Shown here: piece after piece, positions 22,874 through 33,905 of the stretch
Numbering within the stretch: the stretch's first letter is position 1
Layout: every line of letters begins with the position of its first letter
Assembly (NCBI GenBank): GCA_029255685.2
Contig: CM055317.2
Coordinates: forward strand, 17,067,501-17,131,500
Source of the DNA: Silene conica
Taxonomy: Eukaryota > Streptophyta > Magnoliopsida > Caryophyllales > Caryophyllaceae
Direction: 5' to 3'
DNA: 64,000 bases
The notes under the pieces: generated by a model
What the model saw: only the letters and a program-made list of their open reading frames with translations
Databases searched by the model: none
Told to the model about the DNA's origin: nothing
Made by a program: the position numbers and the translations under genes

Positions 22874-23083
22874 CGGGTCCCGTGAGCCTCCACCCGTCGC
22901 TTTTAAATTTCATGTAACCCATTTGTCATTCATAAAATTTATCATTCCTCGTCTATAAGGACGACAATTGTGACCCAAACCAAACCAAAATCGATTCTAC
23001 CATCAAGACAGAACATTCGATCTAAAACCAACTTTGAAAAACCCATACAAATCCACTTCTTCAAAACTTGGTGAAATTCCCAC

Positions 23084-23326
23084 AAGGGTGGAGTCTAGTG
23101 GTTAAAACTTGGGTGAAATTCCCAGGAGACCCGGGTTCAAGCCTCCCCAAGAGAAAAATCTTGTGGAGCATTCTTGGCCGGAGTCCATGCCTAAATAGAT
23201 ATCGAGCCTGTCACCTCGGGTGGTTTACCTGGTGTATGTGGTTTGCAGGCTATCACATATACCCGCGGGTTTACCCAGTGCGCACCGAAGGTAGCGGCTG
23301 CGGGTTCCCTCGTCAAAAAAAAAAAA
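23084..23326 (+). mobile_element. tRNA-derived SINE with polyA tail
   Basis: Has a pol III A box (tggagtctagtggtt, 23089-23103) and a B box (gggttcaagcctcc, 23133-23146). A body of about 170 bases ending ctgcgggttccctcgtc follows, then an A12 tail. Length and layout fit plant tRNA-related SINEs (Au-like or similar). The TSD is unclear; a phrase cttggtgaaattccca just upstream is repeated inside as cttgggtgaaattccca. Confidence 0.8.
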
Positions 23327-23989
23327 CTCATATCCAAATTCAATTTTAAAAACCTCAAACCAAATCCAAACTCAATCTGTTCATACTCGAACTTGATCCA
23401 ACTAAACATTTTTGAGAATATAGGCTTTACTAAACTAGAAATTTCAACTTTGTTAAATTAGAATATTTTTTATCAATTTGTCTCATTGTAAACGGAAATT
23501 ATCCATCACTAACTATGAAAACGAATAGGGTCTCTCACACAATATTACAAATGAGAGGGTAAGTGGGGTGCTCCATTTATTTTCCACCTGCCCTCCTACT
23601 TTAATATTATAGGAGAGATACTATTCGTATTCAACATATGACGGCTAATGTCCGTCTCTAATCAAAATTTGTGTTTTTTATATAGTCAAATCGAATTTTG
23701 AATCCAAATTTTGACTATAGATGGATCAGGTGTTGATTTGAATCGAGTATGGTATGGCTTTGAAATATAAAATTTAAAAATTGTGGAGCGAATATGAATT
23801 TTAATGTTTTGAATATGAATTGGTGATCGAATAAGAAAATGGATTTTTGAGAACCCTAATCCATAATATGTGCATGAGAAGGGGAATGGGTGATGGACAT
23901 AATCGGGTTACTAGACTACACAGACTATCTATGCAAAAAATGGATATTTTAAGGTGTACTTCGGGTTTTTCGTATTATATGTTGTAATC
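23327..23989. other. AT-rich DNA without recognised features
   Basis: About 660 bases without coding or structural signal. Its right part may begin the gypsy LTR whose later part starts at 28715. Confidence 0.3.
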
Positions 23990-24214
23990 CATATTTGGTT
24001 AGTAATGAAACTTATGATGCGTTAGGAGGAGGATTCATAAAAGAGTTTTGTAAGATTGTCTTGAAAGGATTTGGTTGACCTTGTTGCCTTCAGCTAGGTA
24101 GCACAGACACTTCTCTTAATTAGCCGTCCCGTGTTCGACACCGTGTCCAACACTCGAACACCCGACACTCGTTGAACACATGGCTAAACATATTATACAC
24201 TACTACAAATCTAG

Positions 24215-24500
24215 GATAAGAGGACGCCTCTTAGAGGACGGTTGGGGAAGAGACCGTCCTCTATCAAGCAAATAAGACTGGCGCCATTAGTGATATTATA
24301 AATAGGACGGTTAACAAAAAAAACGTCCTCTTTATAAACGTAATGAGGACGGTTGGTGAATTAAACCGTCCTCTTAATTAAAAAGAAGACGGTTGTGTAG
24401 TGAACCGTCCTCTTATAAACACAACGAAGACGGTTGTATTTATAACCGTTCTCTTATAAATACAACGAAGACGGTTGTATTTATAACCGTCGTCTTATTT
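24215..24500. repeat. CACTA-5 left subterminal repeats
   Basis: Alternating GAGGACGGTT- and AACCGTCCTC-type units about 25-40 bases apart. The right-hand counterpart is at about 28070-28430, with at least a dozen cores. Confidence 0.85.
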
Positions 24501-25033
24501 GTTAATTAAAAAAACTTCTTGTTCCCTAAATTACAAAACCCACCAGCGCGCCTATTCTACTTCTTCTTCTTCTTCGTTACAAATTACAAAAACCACGGTC
24601 ATCAACCCTATTTCACCACCGCGCGCCTCCAATTCACGCTTGCCCACGTTCTCCTTCATCATTATTAATCAAGGTATGTTCATTAATCATATTATTATTA
24701 TATATTAGTTCCGGAAATTTATATTTTGAACTCGATTAATTTTGGTAATCGGCGAATGAAACCAGTATACACTACTACAATTTAAGGCTATAAGAACGTC
24801 ACTTTAAGAACGGTTAAGTCCGGAAACTAGTCTTTTCTGTTCTCATCCCTAACCCTAAACCCAATTTCAGTTCCATCCCTAACCCGAAACTCAATTTCAT
24901 TTCCCTAATCTATTGTAACTAGTTATTTTTCGTTGGTTGTTTATTAAGATTGGTTTGATATAGTTGGTGGCCGAAACCAGACCTCAACCGACACTTTCAC
25001 TTTGGCTAAAATATGCATTTTCTTTCTCTCCAG

Positions 25034-25109
25034 AGATACAAAAGTTATGTGGGATCAGAAAACTAGACGTTCGAGAGGGTTTGGATTTTTCTCTTTCCGC
25101 AATCAGCAA
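25034..25109 (+). pseudogene. Captured exon of a UBP1-type oligouridylate-binding protein (second RRM)
   Basis: Preceded by an acceptor (tttctctccag) and followed by a GTAGTT donor, it reads DTKVMWDQKTRRSRGFGFFS then FRNQQ. Plant UBP1/RBP45-like proteins have an almost identical stretch at the RNP1 motif of RRM2 (consensus [20 protein letters not shown]). In the host protein this segment binds U-rich RNA. Here it is one isolated exon inside CACTA-5, with no other RRM sequence recognised, so it is a captured fragment. Substitutions such as Gly to Arg in KTGR suggest decay or divergence. Confidence 0.82.
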
Positions 25110-25812
25110 GTAGTTTCATATGCTCTATACTTTATTGAAGAAATATGTCTTCCTTAAATAAGTTGTTAAAAGACATTTTTTTGATATTAAGGATGCCAAA
25201 AGTGTAATTATGAACTTAGGGGTAAGATCAATATACCTAGCATATGCAATTATTACTAAATTTGTTGCTGTTGGAATCGAATTGACTGACGAAGCATCAA
25301 GTTATTCTCTTCTATTATGGACATGATAACCCTCTGTTATTAAAATTAAATCAAATAATCATTGTTATCATGGATCCTTGATCTCCATTCTGTTGTGTAT
25401 GAAGATTTGGGTTATGTCATGTAATTGACATGTTCCTTTTTTTTGGAAGCTTTATTTACCCCTTGGTTAAAATCAATCATCAATAGGGTATATGTTGTTA
25501 AGATTGAAAAAAGGTCATCTCTGAAATCTCACTGATATTATAAAATAGAATTGCTCTCTGAATCTAATATAACTGTTTGAATGTGATCCTTATTGGTTGA
25601 TCCTCATCTAATATGCATACTGTCTTAGTTGGTGTTGTCATTTAATAATTTTGTCGATCTGTGACCTTTTACTTGTACCTTTGTTTTGTCAGAAAATGGA
25701 TATGGGGCTGTGTCCAAAGGTGTTGTATGGTCTGTCCTCGTCAACAATCTTGTTGAGACTGTAGAAGTTTGTATGTAGATAAAGGAGTTATCCTTGTTTT
25801 TGTTGACACCAG
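25110..25812 (+). other. CACTA-5 interior between captured fragments
   Basis: Mostly intron-like AT-rich DNA. A stretch near 25690-25790 (containing gctgtgtccaaaggtgttg) looks less AT-rich and may be another captured exon, but no family was recognised. Confidence 0.3.
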
Positions 25813-26067
25813 AGTCATCCCTGGTTCAATGGTGTCGACTGGGAGAGAATATTTCAAATGAGGCTACTTTTATTCCCGAGGTTATTAATGAGTTAGACAC
25901 ACAGAATTATGAGAAGTTTGATTAGGTAAATAATTACTTTTATGTTGTGAAGTAAATGTGAACCTTCTATAATGTATATTTTTCATGGAGTTACTGCACT
26001 TTTTTTTGGATATGTGAAGGCTGACCATCCATTGCATTCAACATCAAAGTCAGGTCCTTGGAGAAAA
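25813..26067 (+). pseudogene. Captured two-exon fragment of an NDR-type AGC kinase (C-terminal extension)
   Basis: Exon 25813-25925 encodes SHPWFNGVDWERIFQM and, after a one-base shift near 25860, NEATFIPEVINELDTQNYEK. The second exon 26020-26067 encodes ADHPLHSTSKSGPWRK and is followed by a GTGAGC donor. Plant NDR kinases (tricornered-like) carry HPWFRGIEWEKLYQM, AAFIPEVNDELDTQNFEKF and later SGPWRK in this order at the end of the kinase domain and the AGC C-terminal extension. The intervening intron is kept. The catalytic core and hydrophobic motif are absent, and a TAG ends the first exon, so no kinase can be made. The host copy should be elsewhere in the genome. Confidence 0.85.
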
Positions 26068-26316
26068 GTGAGCATACAGGCTTTTGGCTTTGCCATTTTG
26101 TTTTCATTAGAGTGTTTATTTTAATAATTATTCTCCCATCGGCGACATTTTGAACCTCAAATTAGTTTGGGCAGCAGAGTTGGGTAGTTGCTCTCAGGCC
26201 TCAATAAGGATATTTTTGTACTTTCAGGATATTTTTGTACACTGCTATCTTGCTGTAGCGCCTTTTTGTTTCTAAAAACGATACGAAGTAATGACTCTCT
26301 TTCTTATTATCTGTAG

Positions 26317-26590
26317 GGGGTTCTCACAGAGACTACAACAGAACTAGCAACATCACTGTCTTTGGATGCTGCTCGAAGAGTGGTTGAGGCTGACGAGTTC
26401 ATGAGGGCTGGTCTGTATGACGGATATGACTTCCAAACATGTATGACTTCTTTCTCTCACTTTTTCAGTTTGAATCAACTAAATAAGAGTGATGAGTTGA
26501 TCAGAGGGTAATGTATTCTAACAGGTTTGTTGGAAACTTGCTGAATTGGGCAGAATGTTGGTGTGATTGGAGCAGGCCCTATGCCAGAAT
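26317..26590 (+). pseudogene. Unidentified coding-like exons in CACTA-5
   Basis: After a plausible acceptor (ttatctgtag) comes LTETTTELATSLSLDAARRV, then VEADEFMRAGLYDGYDFQT. A second stretch after ctaacag at about 26515 reads VCWKLAELGRMLV, then a stop, then LEQALCQNDG. Base composition and exon-like borders suggest host coding DNA, probably a third captured gene, but I do not recognise the family. Confidence 0.4.
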
Positions 26591-27379
26591 GATGGTACCT
26601 GCAATATTCATACTATCCACAAAATTTTTATTATGTGTTGTTCGCATACGGGTATACAACTGCTTCACTAGAGTTTTTTTGTTTGAAAAATAATGAAAAG
26701 CTTATATTTTGGAGTTCATACATTTGATGGTTTATGTGTAACTTTGGTGTATGTTGGTTTTCTAGGAAGAAATGTTTTAGAATGATGGCTTTAAAAATCT
26801 GTTCTTAGTTCACATGCCAATTTGCAGAGCAAGTTCATCTAATTATATTGATGTAAAACTTGCATTGAAGGTTGGCTATAAGAAAATTACGATTCTCCGT
26901 GCCTTTCAAATTTGTTCGTTTTGATTGTGGCCTCGAACAAATTGTGACATCTCTTTTCAGAGCTCATCCAATTTTATATTAAATTTTCTGATGTTTGAAT
27001 ACTGTCGTCGAGACTATGTCTTCAATAAGGACTTGTTGCTGAATGCATGATTTTGAAGTGGAATAGTTGTGTACCTCTATGGGAAGATTTAATAAAAATA
27101 ATCCAAAGTTTGCATTTACTTTATTTCGTAAAATAACTATAATTAGGCATCTATAACATATATTTAACACAGGGCAATTACGAAGATAAGTTCTATGGAT
27201 CATGGAAATGTCAACAAAAAGAGTTTGAATGGAAAATAATAAAGGTATTTCTCGCTCTAACTAATAATCTTGTTATCTCCTAAATAATTATATACAGTAG
27301 TTTATGTTTTATTGTTACGACTTTCTTGTTTATAAGTTATAGTCAAATTCACATGATTTCGATTTTAGTGTCCTACGCA

Positions 27380-27682
27380 GCGTTGGAAGCGTCTTATGTG
27401 GATATTACGTCTGCCGATATATTTTGGAGATCATTAGAGGAAGATATATTAATATTATGCCAAGTGTACGTGCTTTATTGTTTTTTGGCCGCAATATTTA
27501 CTTATTTTGATATAAATTACACGCCTTGTGTAAATGATTGTAATTGTGTCTTTTGTTTCTATGTATAGTTCATGTTTTAAGCACCAAAGACATACTCAGT
27601 TGATCAAATTAACGAGGTGCGAGACATTTGGGCAACATATGTATTGCAGTTTACGGCGCAAGTATTTGAAGGCAGCGTTTAA
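27380..27682 (+). pseudogene. Decayed Ulp1/C48 C-terminal exons of CACTA-5
   Basis: The first exon reads VLCGYYVCRYILEIIRG and ends at a GTACGT donor (27466). After an intron, the last exon from 27569 reads TYSVDQINEVRDIWATYVLQ and stops at 27680-27682. Both parts match the CACTA-1 gene (ECGYYVMRYMLEIV; YSQEEIDEVRDLWADYF). The catalytic Cys is kept, but the lead-in to it is frame-shifted and the His/Asp exons were not recognised. This is the element's own accessory gene, now broken. Confidence 0.72.
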
Positions 27683-28947
27683 AGTATACCAACGAATTCT
27701 ATCTAGATAGCTTCAAATTTTGTAAGTTGTGTTGAACTTATATTATAGTTCGTATTTTATAGACACAAACTTATTGCTTTTTACGAACTGTAGGAGATGA
27801 TATATTTAAGTTAATGAAACAACATTGTTGTCAAAAATTCGTTCTTTTGTTCGTTATATGATAACGGTTGAGTTAATTGGTAGCGGGGTATGTGCTTGTG
27901 GTTTGTATAGTCGTTTGGTACTGTACGTGTTGTTGTTGTCTCATTGCTGCCATGTGGGGTATGTGACTACTGCTGCGTTAATTGGCTATACAGGACGGTT
28001 TTAAATGGCTTGCGGTAATTGTGCGAGCATATGAAATGGCTTGCGGTAATTGTTTAAATTGGCGCCCAAAAAATTGGCTATACAGGACGGTTTTGTTCAT
28101 AACCGTCCTAAAATTCACCTTTTAAAATTATGTGAGCATGTTCAAAACAAGACGGTTCAAAACTCCAACCGTCCTCCTTCAAAATATCAAAGAAGACGGT
28201 TCTAAATGCAACCGTCCTCTTTCATATATATCAAAGAAGACGGTTCTTTATGCAACCTTCCTCTTTGATATATACAAAGAAGACGGTTCTAATAACAACC
28301 GTCCTCTTTGATATATACAAAGAGGACGGTTTGACTTTTTTTCAACCGTCCTCTTAGGCAACGAGGACGGGGGAATTTAGGACGGTTTCTTTCATGTTTT
28401 AGGACGGTTTTCAACCGTCCTCGTTTCCCTTTTTGTAGTAGTGATAATTTAGACGAGGAATACAATTTTAAAAAAGATCGATTAGAAGATGAGTCTGGGT
28501 GAAAAATGAGAATTAGTTATAGTAAAGGTCGAATTATGACTTTACTTGTTTAGACTTTAAATTCAAATACATGATAAAAATAAAATTAAACGTTATTTAT
28601 AACCATAAAATATATATGTTATTATATTTAAATACCGTATTCCGTGTCCTAAATTTCATGGGATGCCATGTCCCGTGTCCGTATCGTGTCCGTGTCCGTT
28701 TTGGTGCTACCTAGGCCTTAAGATAGGGTTTCCTCAGTTATCCGCTATGTGTGTGACGATGTTGTTGCTATGTTTTATAAGACTAATATCACCTGATTGT
28801 ATATTGCTATGAGATACCGTTGTTATGTTTGGGACCATTGACGGGAAATGACTCTCAATCCTACGATCACCCTTCTGGTTTCCGCCGCGGAGGGGAAGTG
28901 CACATTAAAGATCCGGATACACCTTGTTGTAAGCAAGCAAGCGGGGT

Positions 28948-30292
28948 TGATAAGTACATATTTTAATCATTTTACCCCCTCATTTTAGCTCGATTTATAT
29001 TGTCTTATTTCACTTTAATTAGTGTTTTCGAGAGCTAATATTGCTTTCTAGTTGTTTTGCTCGTGTTTGTTGTAGGAATCTAAGGTTTAGAGTATTTTTC
29101 CTACCACAATTGCAAACACTAGATTATATGGCTAAGAGTGAAGCTAATTAGACCAATGGAGGAAACCATAAAGCCGAACATGAAAAATGGGAAATGTGAA
29201 GTTTAACTTAAATGTCAAAGTCAAGCCCAAATGCAAAGTCCATCACAAAATATCAAGCATTGGATGTCAAGTCTCTTAATATGCTAAGGTTTAAGGTCTT
29301 TAATCAGGTGATTAATCGAGCAATAAACACCCCACATTGGATTCCCTAAGGCATTTATTGAAGAATTGAAGAAGAAAAGCGGAAGACCTACGACCCCGAT
29401 CGTGGATGGAAACCCCGATCGGGGTTGACCACCTGTAGGCTGCTTAACTTTCTTTCTATTTCTCCTCCTATTTTACTATAAATGGGAGGTGTTGTGCAAC
29501 CTATTTTACACACTTTTCATATATTATGTCTTAGCTTAGTTTACAGTACTTCTCATAGAATTCTCATATATTTTAGGTATGTGACTTTCTTTTAATTCAA
29601 GTAATCTTTTGGTTCTCAATTGCTCTTCCATTTCGGTAATAGTATGTCTTCTCTTAGTTTTATTTATATTTTCATTATGTTTATTACTTTATTTGTCTTG
29701 CATTTTATTTCATTATGGGTTGCTAATTTTTCTAGTCTAGGGACTAGAGAAGATATGTAATAAAAATACTTGCAAAGTGACATAATTAGTAGATGACATA
29801 ATATTATGTTCATGATTGTTATATATATGCTTTTATTGTTTAGAAAGATCTATGTTTAAGGCCATAAACAATGATTAAGTTTGTTAATTCTTTCTATATG
29901 TCGAGAGCCACAGAATAGGATTAGACTAAGAATGAGATTATAGGACGATTTAGCAAAAGTCAAGAGGCGGTTTAGAACCCGGTGTATGGTTGACACTAAT
30001 ATCGTGAGATGGGTGTCTTAGAACCTAAACAATTGAACAATGTTATTCATCACATGTTTATCATTATACATCTATAATATTTACATGTTGACCCAAAATC
30101 CCTAGATGTTTTTTATTATTATTGATACTTACAACCAAACAACAATCAAATCATAATTGTTTCCGACCTTAATAGAAATTAATTTATAGCATTTTATAAC
30201 GTTATTCTCGTTTTCTTGTGTTCACCCCTATTGTTACATTTACTTATGTCTAGGGAAAATATCTTCTATATGTGCGACTGAGCCTACCTGCA
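28948..30292 (+). mobile_element. Solo LTR (gypsy, Tat/Athila-like) with GGGGT target duplication
   Basis: Starts TGATAAGTACAT and ends CCTACCTGCA. GGGGT flanks it at 28943-28947 and 30293-30297. The flanks join to give gcggggtgat, colinear with the related LTR near 51305. The TGAT(A/G)AG start is shared with the Athila-like LTRs at 42525 and 48043. It contains a palindromic CCCCGATCG region and a TATA-like actataaatgg. Length is 1345 bases, with no internal domains. Confidence 0.85.
29391..29428. repeat. CCCCGATCG palindrome pair upstream of a TATA-like box
   Basis: Contains gaccccgatcgtgg and aaccccgatcggggtt, the second a clean palindrome. A TATA-like element (actataaatgg) follows about 50 bases downstream, near 29475. 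The position in the LTR matches the palindromic cassettes of the other LTR families in this window. Confidence 0.7.
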
Positions 30293-30735
30293 GGGGTGAT
30301 GGTGGAGTAAAGGTCGCCACTTGTAATATGATTTGAGTATTGGTGATATCAGTGTATTGTGAATTAAGAGCATAATATTCATTATTGATTTCCGTAGTAA
30401 TAGTATGACGGATTATAGTAACTGACGCTTTTGTATTTTGTTGATGATCATTGGTATGGTGAGCAGATTCTTAGCATGCAGGTAGTTCGTCGTTGATTGA
30501 TTGCTTGAGGTTGGGGATGGAGCGAGTCTCCACATAGGAGTCTTAGCATATTAGCTTCCGTTGTTGTCTTACGTTTATTTCTTTTGAGTTGAGATTTTAA
30601 TTATGTAATGACAGTATTATTTACTTAATAAATGTTTCTTTCTTTTCTTTGATATTCTACCCCGGGCAACCAAGATAATGACATTTTCATAGGCTGAGGG
30701 TCTTTGGTAAAGGCCTCAGGTTATGGGGTGTTACA

Positions 30736-33253
30736 TACACGACGTCTCAATTAAGGTTATATCGGTCATATAAGTTCATAATTCTTTCATACACTTGCTA
30801 TATTTTGTGAGAGGTAAATAATACAAGTATAAACATACTACGGAGTATATTACTAGAATGGAGGGTGTACGAGGTTTTTGAACATGGTACATTGGGTGTT
30901 TCAAAGGTTGCACACATACACTAATTAATTAAACACAAATACCCCTTAATTTGTTATTGATACGTTTTCAATAAATCTAAAAATTAATCGCATTAGGGTT
31001 TAGGTCATGCTTGGTATAAGAAATAAATTTAAGGGTACCATATTTACACAAACGGACCAAAGTATAAATTTTGGGTATTAAGTATTATCATATTTAGACA
31101 CATAAGGAGTATACATTTTGAGTATTAGGTATTACATAAATTTTCGTTGGTAAAATAATGTTCTCTCTGTTATAACTATTATTACTAGTAGTGTAAATTT
31201 TTTATGTTTTAAATTCAGATAATGTTATATATGAGAGATATAAAATTCGTGGACTCGTAACTATTTATCTATATGATTATGTTTTTACAGTTTTACACCC
31301 AAAACAACTCTATTGTTAAATTTATTTTTAATGGATAAATGTTATCTAAACCGACATATCACTTAATTATAAGCTCATTCTCCGCTTTCCGCAACATTTT
31401 AACTCAACTCGGCGATGTACCGCATCTTAACATTGTACTTGCGTACCATCTCAAATCTCAATTACAAATACGAAGTCATATTTTAAGTTGTCATCTTTTT
31501 AATATCAAAGGAAGAATATAATGCAACAAGTTGTGAGGTGAATATGAAAAGAAATGAAGTACGAAGTAGCTAGGAAGAAAAGATGGAAATGGTGTAGTAC
31601 ACAAAGGGATCAAATCGTAGTCTCCACCTAAAAGAGATTGTATAGGAGAACACACGGACCCATTTCATGTAATTTGATTGGTTTGGTTTAAAGAGTTTTA
31701 TATGCAACTTTTGTAAATGTACCTTATTACATGAACAATAATGACATGACTTTGACCCACATTTCGCATCACTCTTACTCACTTTGATAGACACTCTCCC
31801 ACCATCTTCTTCTCCTTGACGAGACCTTCTTTGGGCCCCTTTTCCGAATATCGAGCTTTTGAGGTATGGTCTTCATCTCAGTTCCATCTCCGGCACCGGT
31901 TCGCTTGTCCCACCTCCCACATGGATGGATGTACAAGAATTGTGAACATCGATTATTGATTTACTCTTGGGTGGGGGACTTTTGGATGAGAATTGTGTGA
32001 TTCTATGAGTTAGGTTTGTTGTTTGTATTAACCCATAATAGGGGTATAAGACATAAGTACAACAAACCTAACTGGATAGAATCATCTAAGAGTCACCTCA
32101 CCAAGAGAGTATTTCATATGCAAATTAGTCGTGTCAAGTGTACATAATCTAATAATGTAGTGTTGAACAAAAGAAGTTAATTGAGTGAGAAACGGAACAC
32201 ATGAATGGATGTCAAAAACCACAAAAACCAAAAGAAGCAAGATGAGGTGGAAATGAAGTTGATGTGTTAATTTGAAATATATGATGGCCAACAAGAATCC
32301 TTAGAAACAACAGTTGCAAATTATGTTGTTATGAAAATTGTATGTAGGCCACATCGCACTCTTCTAAGACATTCTATGCACCCTTAAACACCAAATTCAT
32401 CGTCAATGTGTGAATGTTGCCATCCTAACTTCCTAAGTAGAAGAATAGTACCCTATACTTCCTAGACTCAATATTGACTTTACATTTTACTAACCAAATA
32501 TGTCTCGCTTTCCTTCATTATCGTCTTATTACTCTTGCAAACGAAATACCACTTTCATCAAACACGTTTAACTATGATGCTCTTAATGACATGTACAAAT
32601 GTATTGTCTAACATTATAGAGGAGAAGTCGTATTTTTGTTGACATGAATATACTATTAATCTCTTTGGATATTTATGTGAGCTCTTTAAATCTATATTAT
32701 TCTCTGAATCTCAGTTTAGATAAGAGTTGTTACTCTTTCTATCTCATTCCTTTGTGTACTTTATTTTCTCGGTGAGGCGTAGTTATTAATCAAAAGTACA
32801 AAAAATTTAACGAATGGAGTACATGCATGATCTGTTATCCCTTATTTAAGAAACCGACTGCATTTTATAAGTCTCGATCAATATCATCAAAAATTTTGGT
32901 TAACATTCTCTAAATTCCATCTACTTCACTATATTTTTCAAATCCCATTACATATTCAAGCAATTTATAGCTAGTGATATTGATGGAATATGTATCTAAT
33001 CGATCTCTTGAATTTAAATTTCAATAACTTTCAGAATACTTAAATGTATATTACAACGGCATAGATATGGAGGAGGAGTTGAGAAAAGAAGGAAGAGAGG
33101 AAGGGAATTACATAGGGAAAGAGCAATATTATGTAGGAAGCATGATAAGAGAGACAATAGTCGGAATGACAAGTGAATGAGAAGGAGCTGAGCATCTGTT
33201 GCTCTTGTCTGTCTTGGAAATGTTCATTGCTTTTTCGGACTACTAGTGTGTTA
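30736..33253. other. AT-rich DNA without recognised genes
   Basis: About 2.5 kb. A minus-strand stretch at about 31570-31960 has a somewhat coding-like composition and cysteine-rich open frame (KCGSKSCHYCSC) but no recognised family. A 24-base inverted repeat is at 31999-32083. Confidence 0.35.
31999..32083. repeat. Short inverted repeat (hairpin)
   Basis: gattctatgagttaggtttg at the left pairs with aacaaacctaactggataga at the right, with a small bulge and a loop of about 36 bases. It may be a MITE remnant. Confidence 0.6.
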
Positions 33254-33650
33254 GAGCATGCACATTGAAGAGTAAGTAATCTTCCTCTTATTTTCTCTCT
33301 TACCCACTACCGTTTTGACACGTCACATTCTCTTTCATCCAACTCATTTTCCACTATCTCCATCCTCCTCCTCTTTTAAATTTTTCTCCACATCAAAAAG
33401 GATCATCTTTAGTTCCTCTTTCATTGTTTAATAATTTTTTAATAATAATTAGATAAAATAAAAACCAAATGCATCAATTTCATAGGCTATTGGGCACTTG
33501 GGCCAAGGTGGTACTTCCTCTAAAAATAGAGGAAGTCTTCCTCTTCCTCTTTCAAAGAGGATGTAAAAATTAATTCCACATTGAAGAGGATGTCCTCTTT
33601 AAGGAGAAAGGTGCTAAGAGGATGCATCATCCTCTTCAATGTGGATGCTC
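33254..33650. mobile_element. Tourist-like MITE (TTA TSD)
   Basis: The ends GAGCATGCACATTGAAGAG and CTCTTCAATGTGGATGCTC are inverse with one mismatch. TTA flanks at 33251-33253 and 33651-33653, as for PIF/Harbinger MITEs. Repeated CCTCTTC and GAAGAGGA segments lie inside. 397 bases, no coding capacity. Confidence 0.8.
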
Positions 33651-33717
33651 TTAGCCTCTTCTATCATCATTTCATCGTTTTACTTTCCTTTTCATACTCA
33701 TGATGCATATGAGCAAT

Positions 33718-33905
33718 AAGTCTTCCTTCTGACGGGTATATTCGTTACAAGTTTACAACGGGTCGAATACTATCTATGTGAATATATAAGACAAAATAGA
33801 TTGTTATTCCCTATGCACTTTATTTTTGTTTTATCCACCCTACATGAGTAATATTTGACTCGTCACACGCTTACAACGGATATGTCCGTCACAAATAAGA
33901 ACTTA
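33718..33905. mobile_element. MITE-like element with GACGG(A/G)TATRTCCGT ends
   Basis: Left cttctgacgggtatattcgt and right gacaacggatatgtccgtca-like ends are partly inverse, with aataag-type flanks. Related sequences occur at 39180-39360 and 61140-61310, so it is a dispersed family. Boundaries are approximate. Confidence 0.45.

Larger units (their letters stand above)
24198..28443 (+). mobile_element. CACTA-5: CACTA transposon carrying host-gene fragments
   Basis: Starts CACTACTACAAATCTAGG and ends TTTTTGTAGTAGTG. The TSD is ATA at 24195-24197 and 28444-28446. Subterminal arrays of GAGGACGGTT and AACCGTCCTC fill about 24215-24500 and 28070-28430. The interior holds a UBP1-type RRM exon, two NDR-kinase exons, further coding-like exons and a decayed Ulp1 gene, all on the plus strand. 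Some of these keep intron borders, so genomic DNA rather than cDNA was captured. Confidence 0.9.
24094..28714. mobile_element. Short TIR element (CTAGGTAGCAC ends, 8-bp TSD) split by CACTA-5
   Basis: The left end CTAGGTAGCACAGACAC and right end GTGCTACCTAG are inverse. They are flanked by GCCTTCAG (24086-24093) and GCCTTAAG (28715-28722), an 8-bp TSD with one mismatch. Without CACTA-5 it is about 375 bases, MITE-sized. It has GACACG/CGTGTC repeats at both ends. An 8-bp TSD suggests hAT; a Mutator-type MITE is possible. Confidence 0.65.
23990..30735 (+). mobile_element. Old gypsy-type solo LTR split by two insertions
   Basis: The right part (28715-28947 and 30293-30735) aligns by eye with the solo LTR at 50585-51747. 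Both contain a phrase like gaccattgacgggaaat, gagcaagcggggt followed by aggtcgccacttgt, and an end like aaaggcctnaggttatggggtgttaca. The left part (about 23990-24085) matches weakly. A TIR element interrupts it at 24094-28714 and another LTR at 28948-30292. The true left end was not found. A broken fossil. Confidence 0.6.

Noticed and set aside
23089-23146. A tRNA gene (A and B boxes present)
   Set aside because: No cloverleaf can be formed; the body and A12 tail fit a tRNA-derived SINE.
26511-26590. A Rossmann-type motif (NVGVIGAGP) in one frame
   Set aside because: Too short, and another frame across the same DNA looks more protein-like; no further oxidoreductase sequence nearby.
31570-31960. 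A minus-strand cysteine-rich host exon
   Set aside because: Some coding-like texture (KCGSKSCHYCSC) but no recognised family, splice pattern or supporting neighbour.
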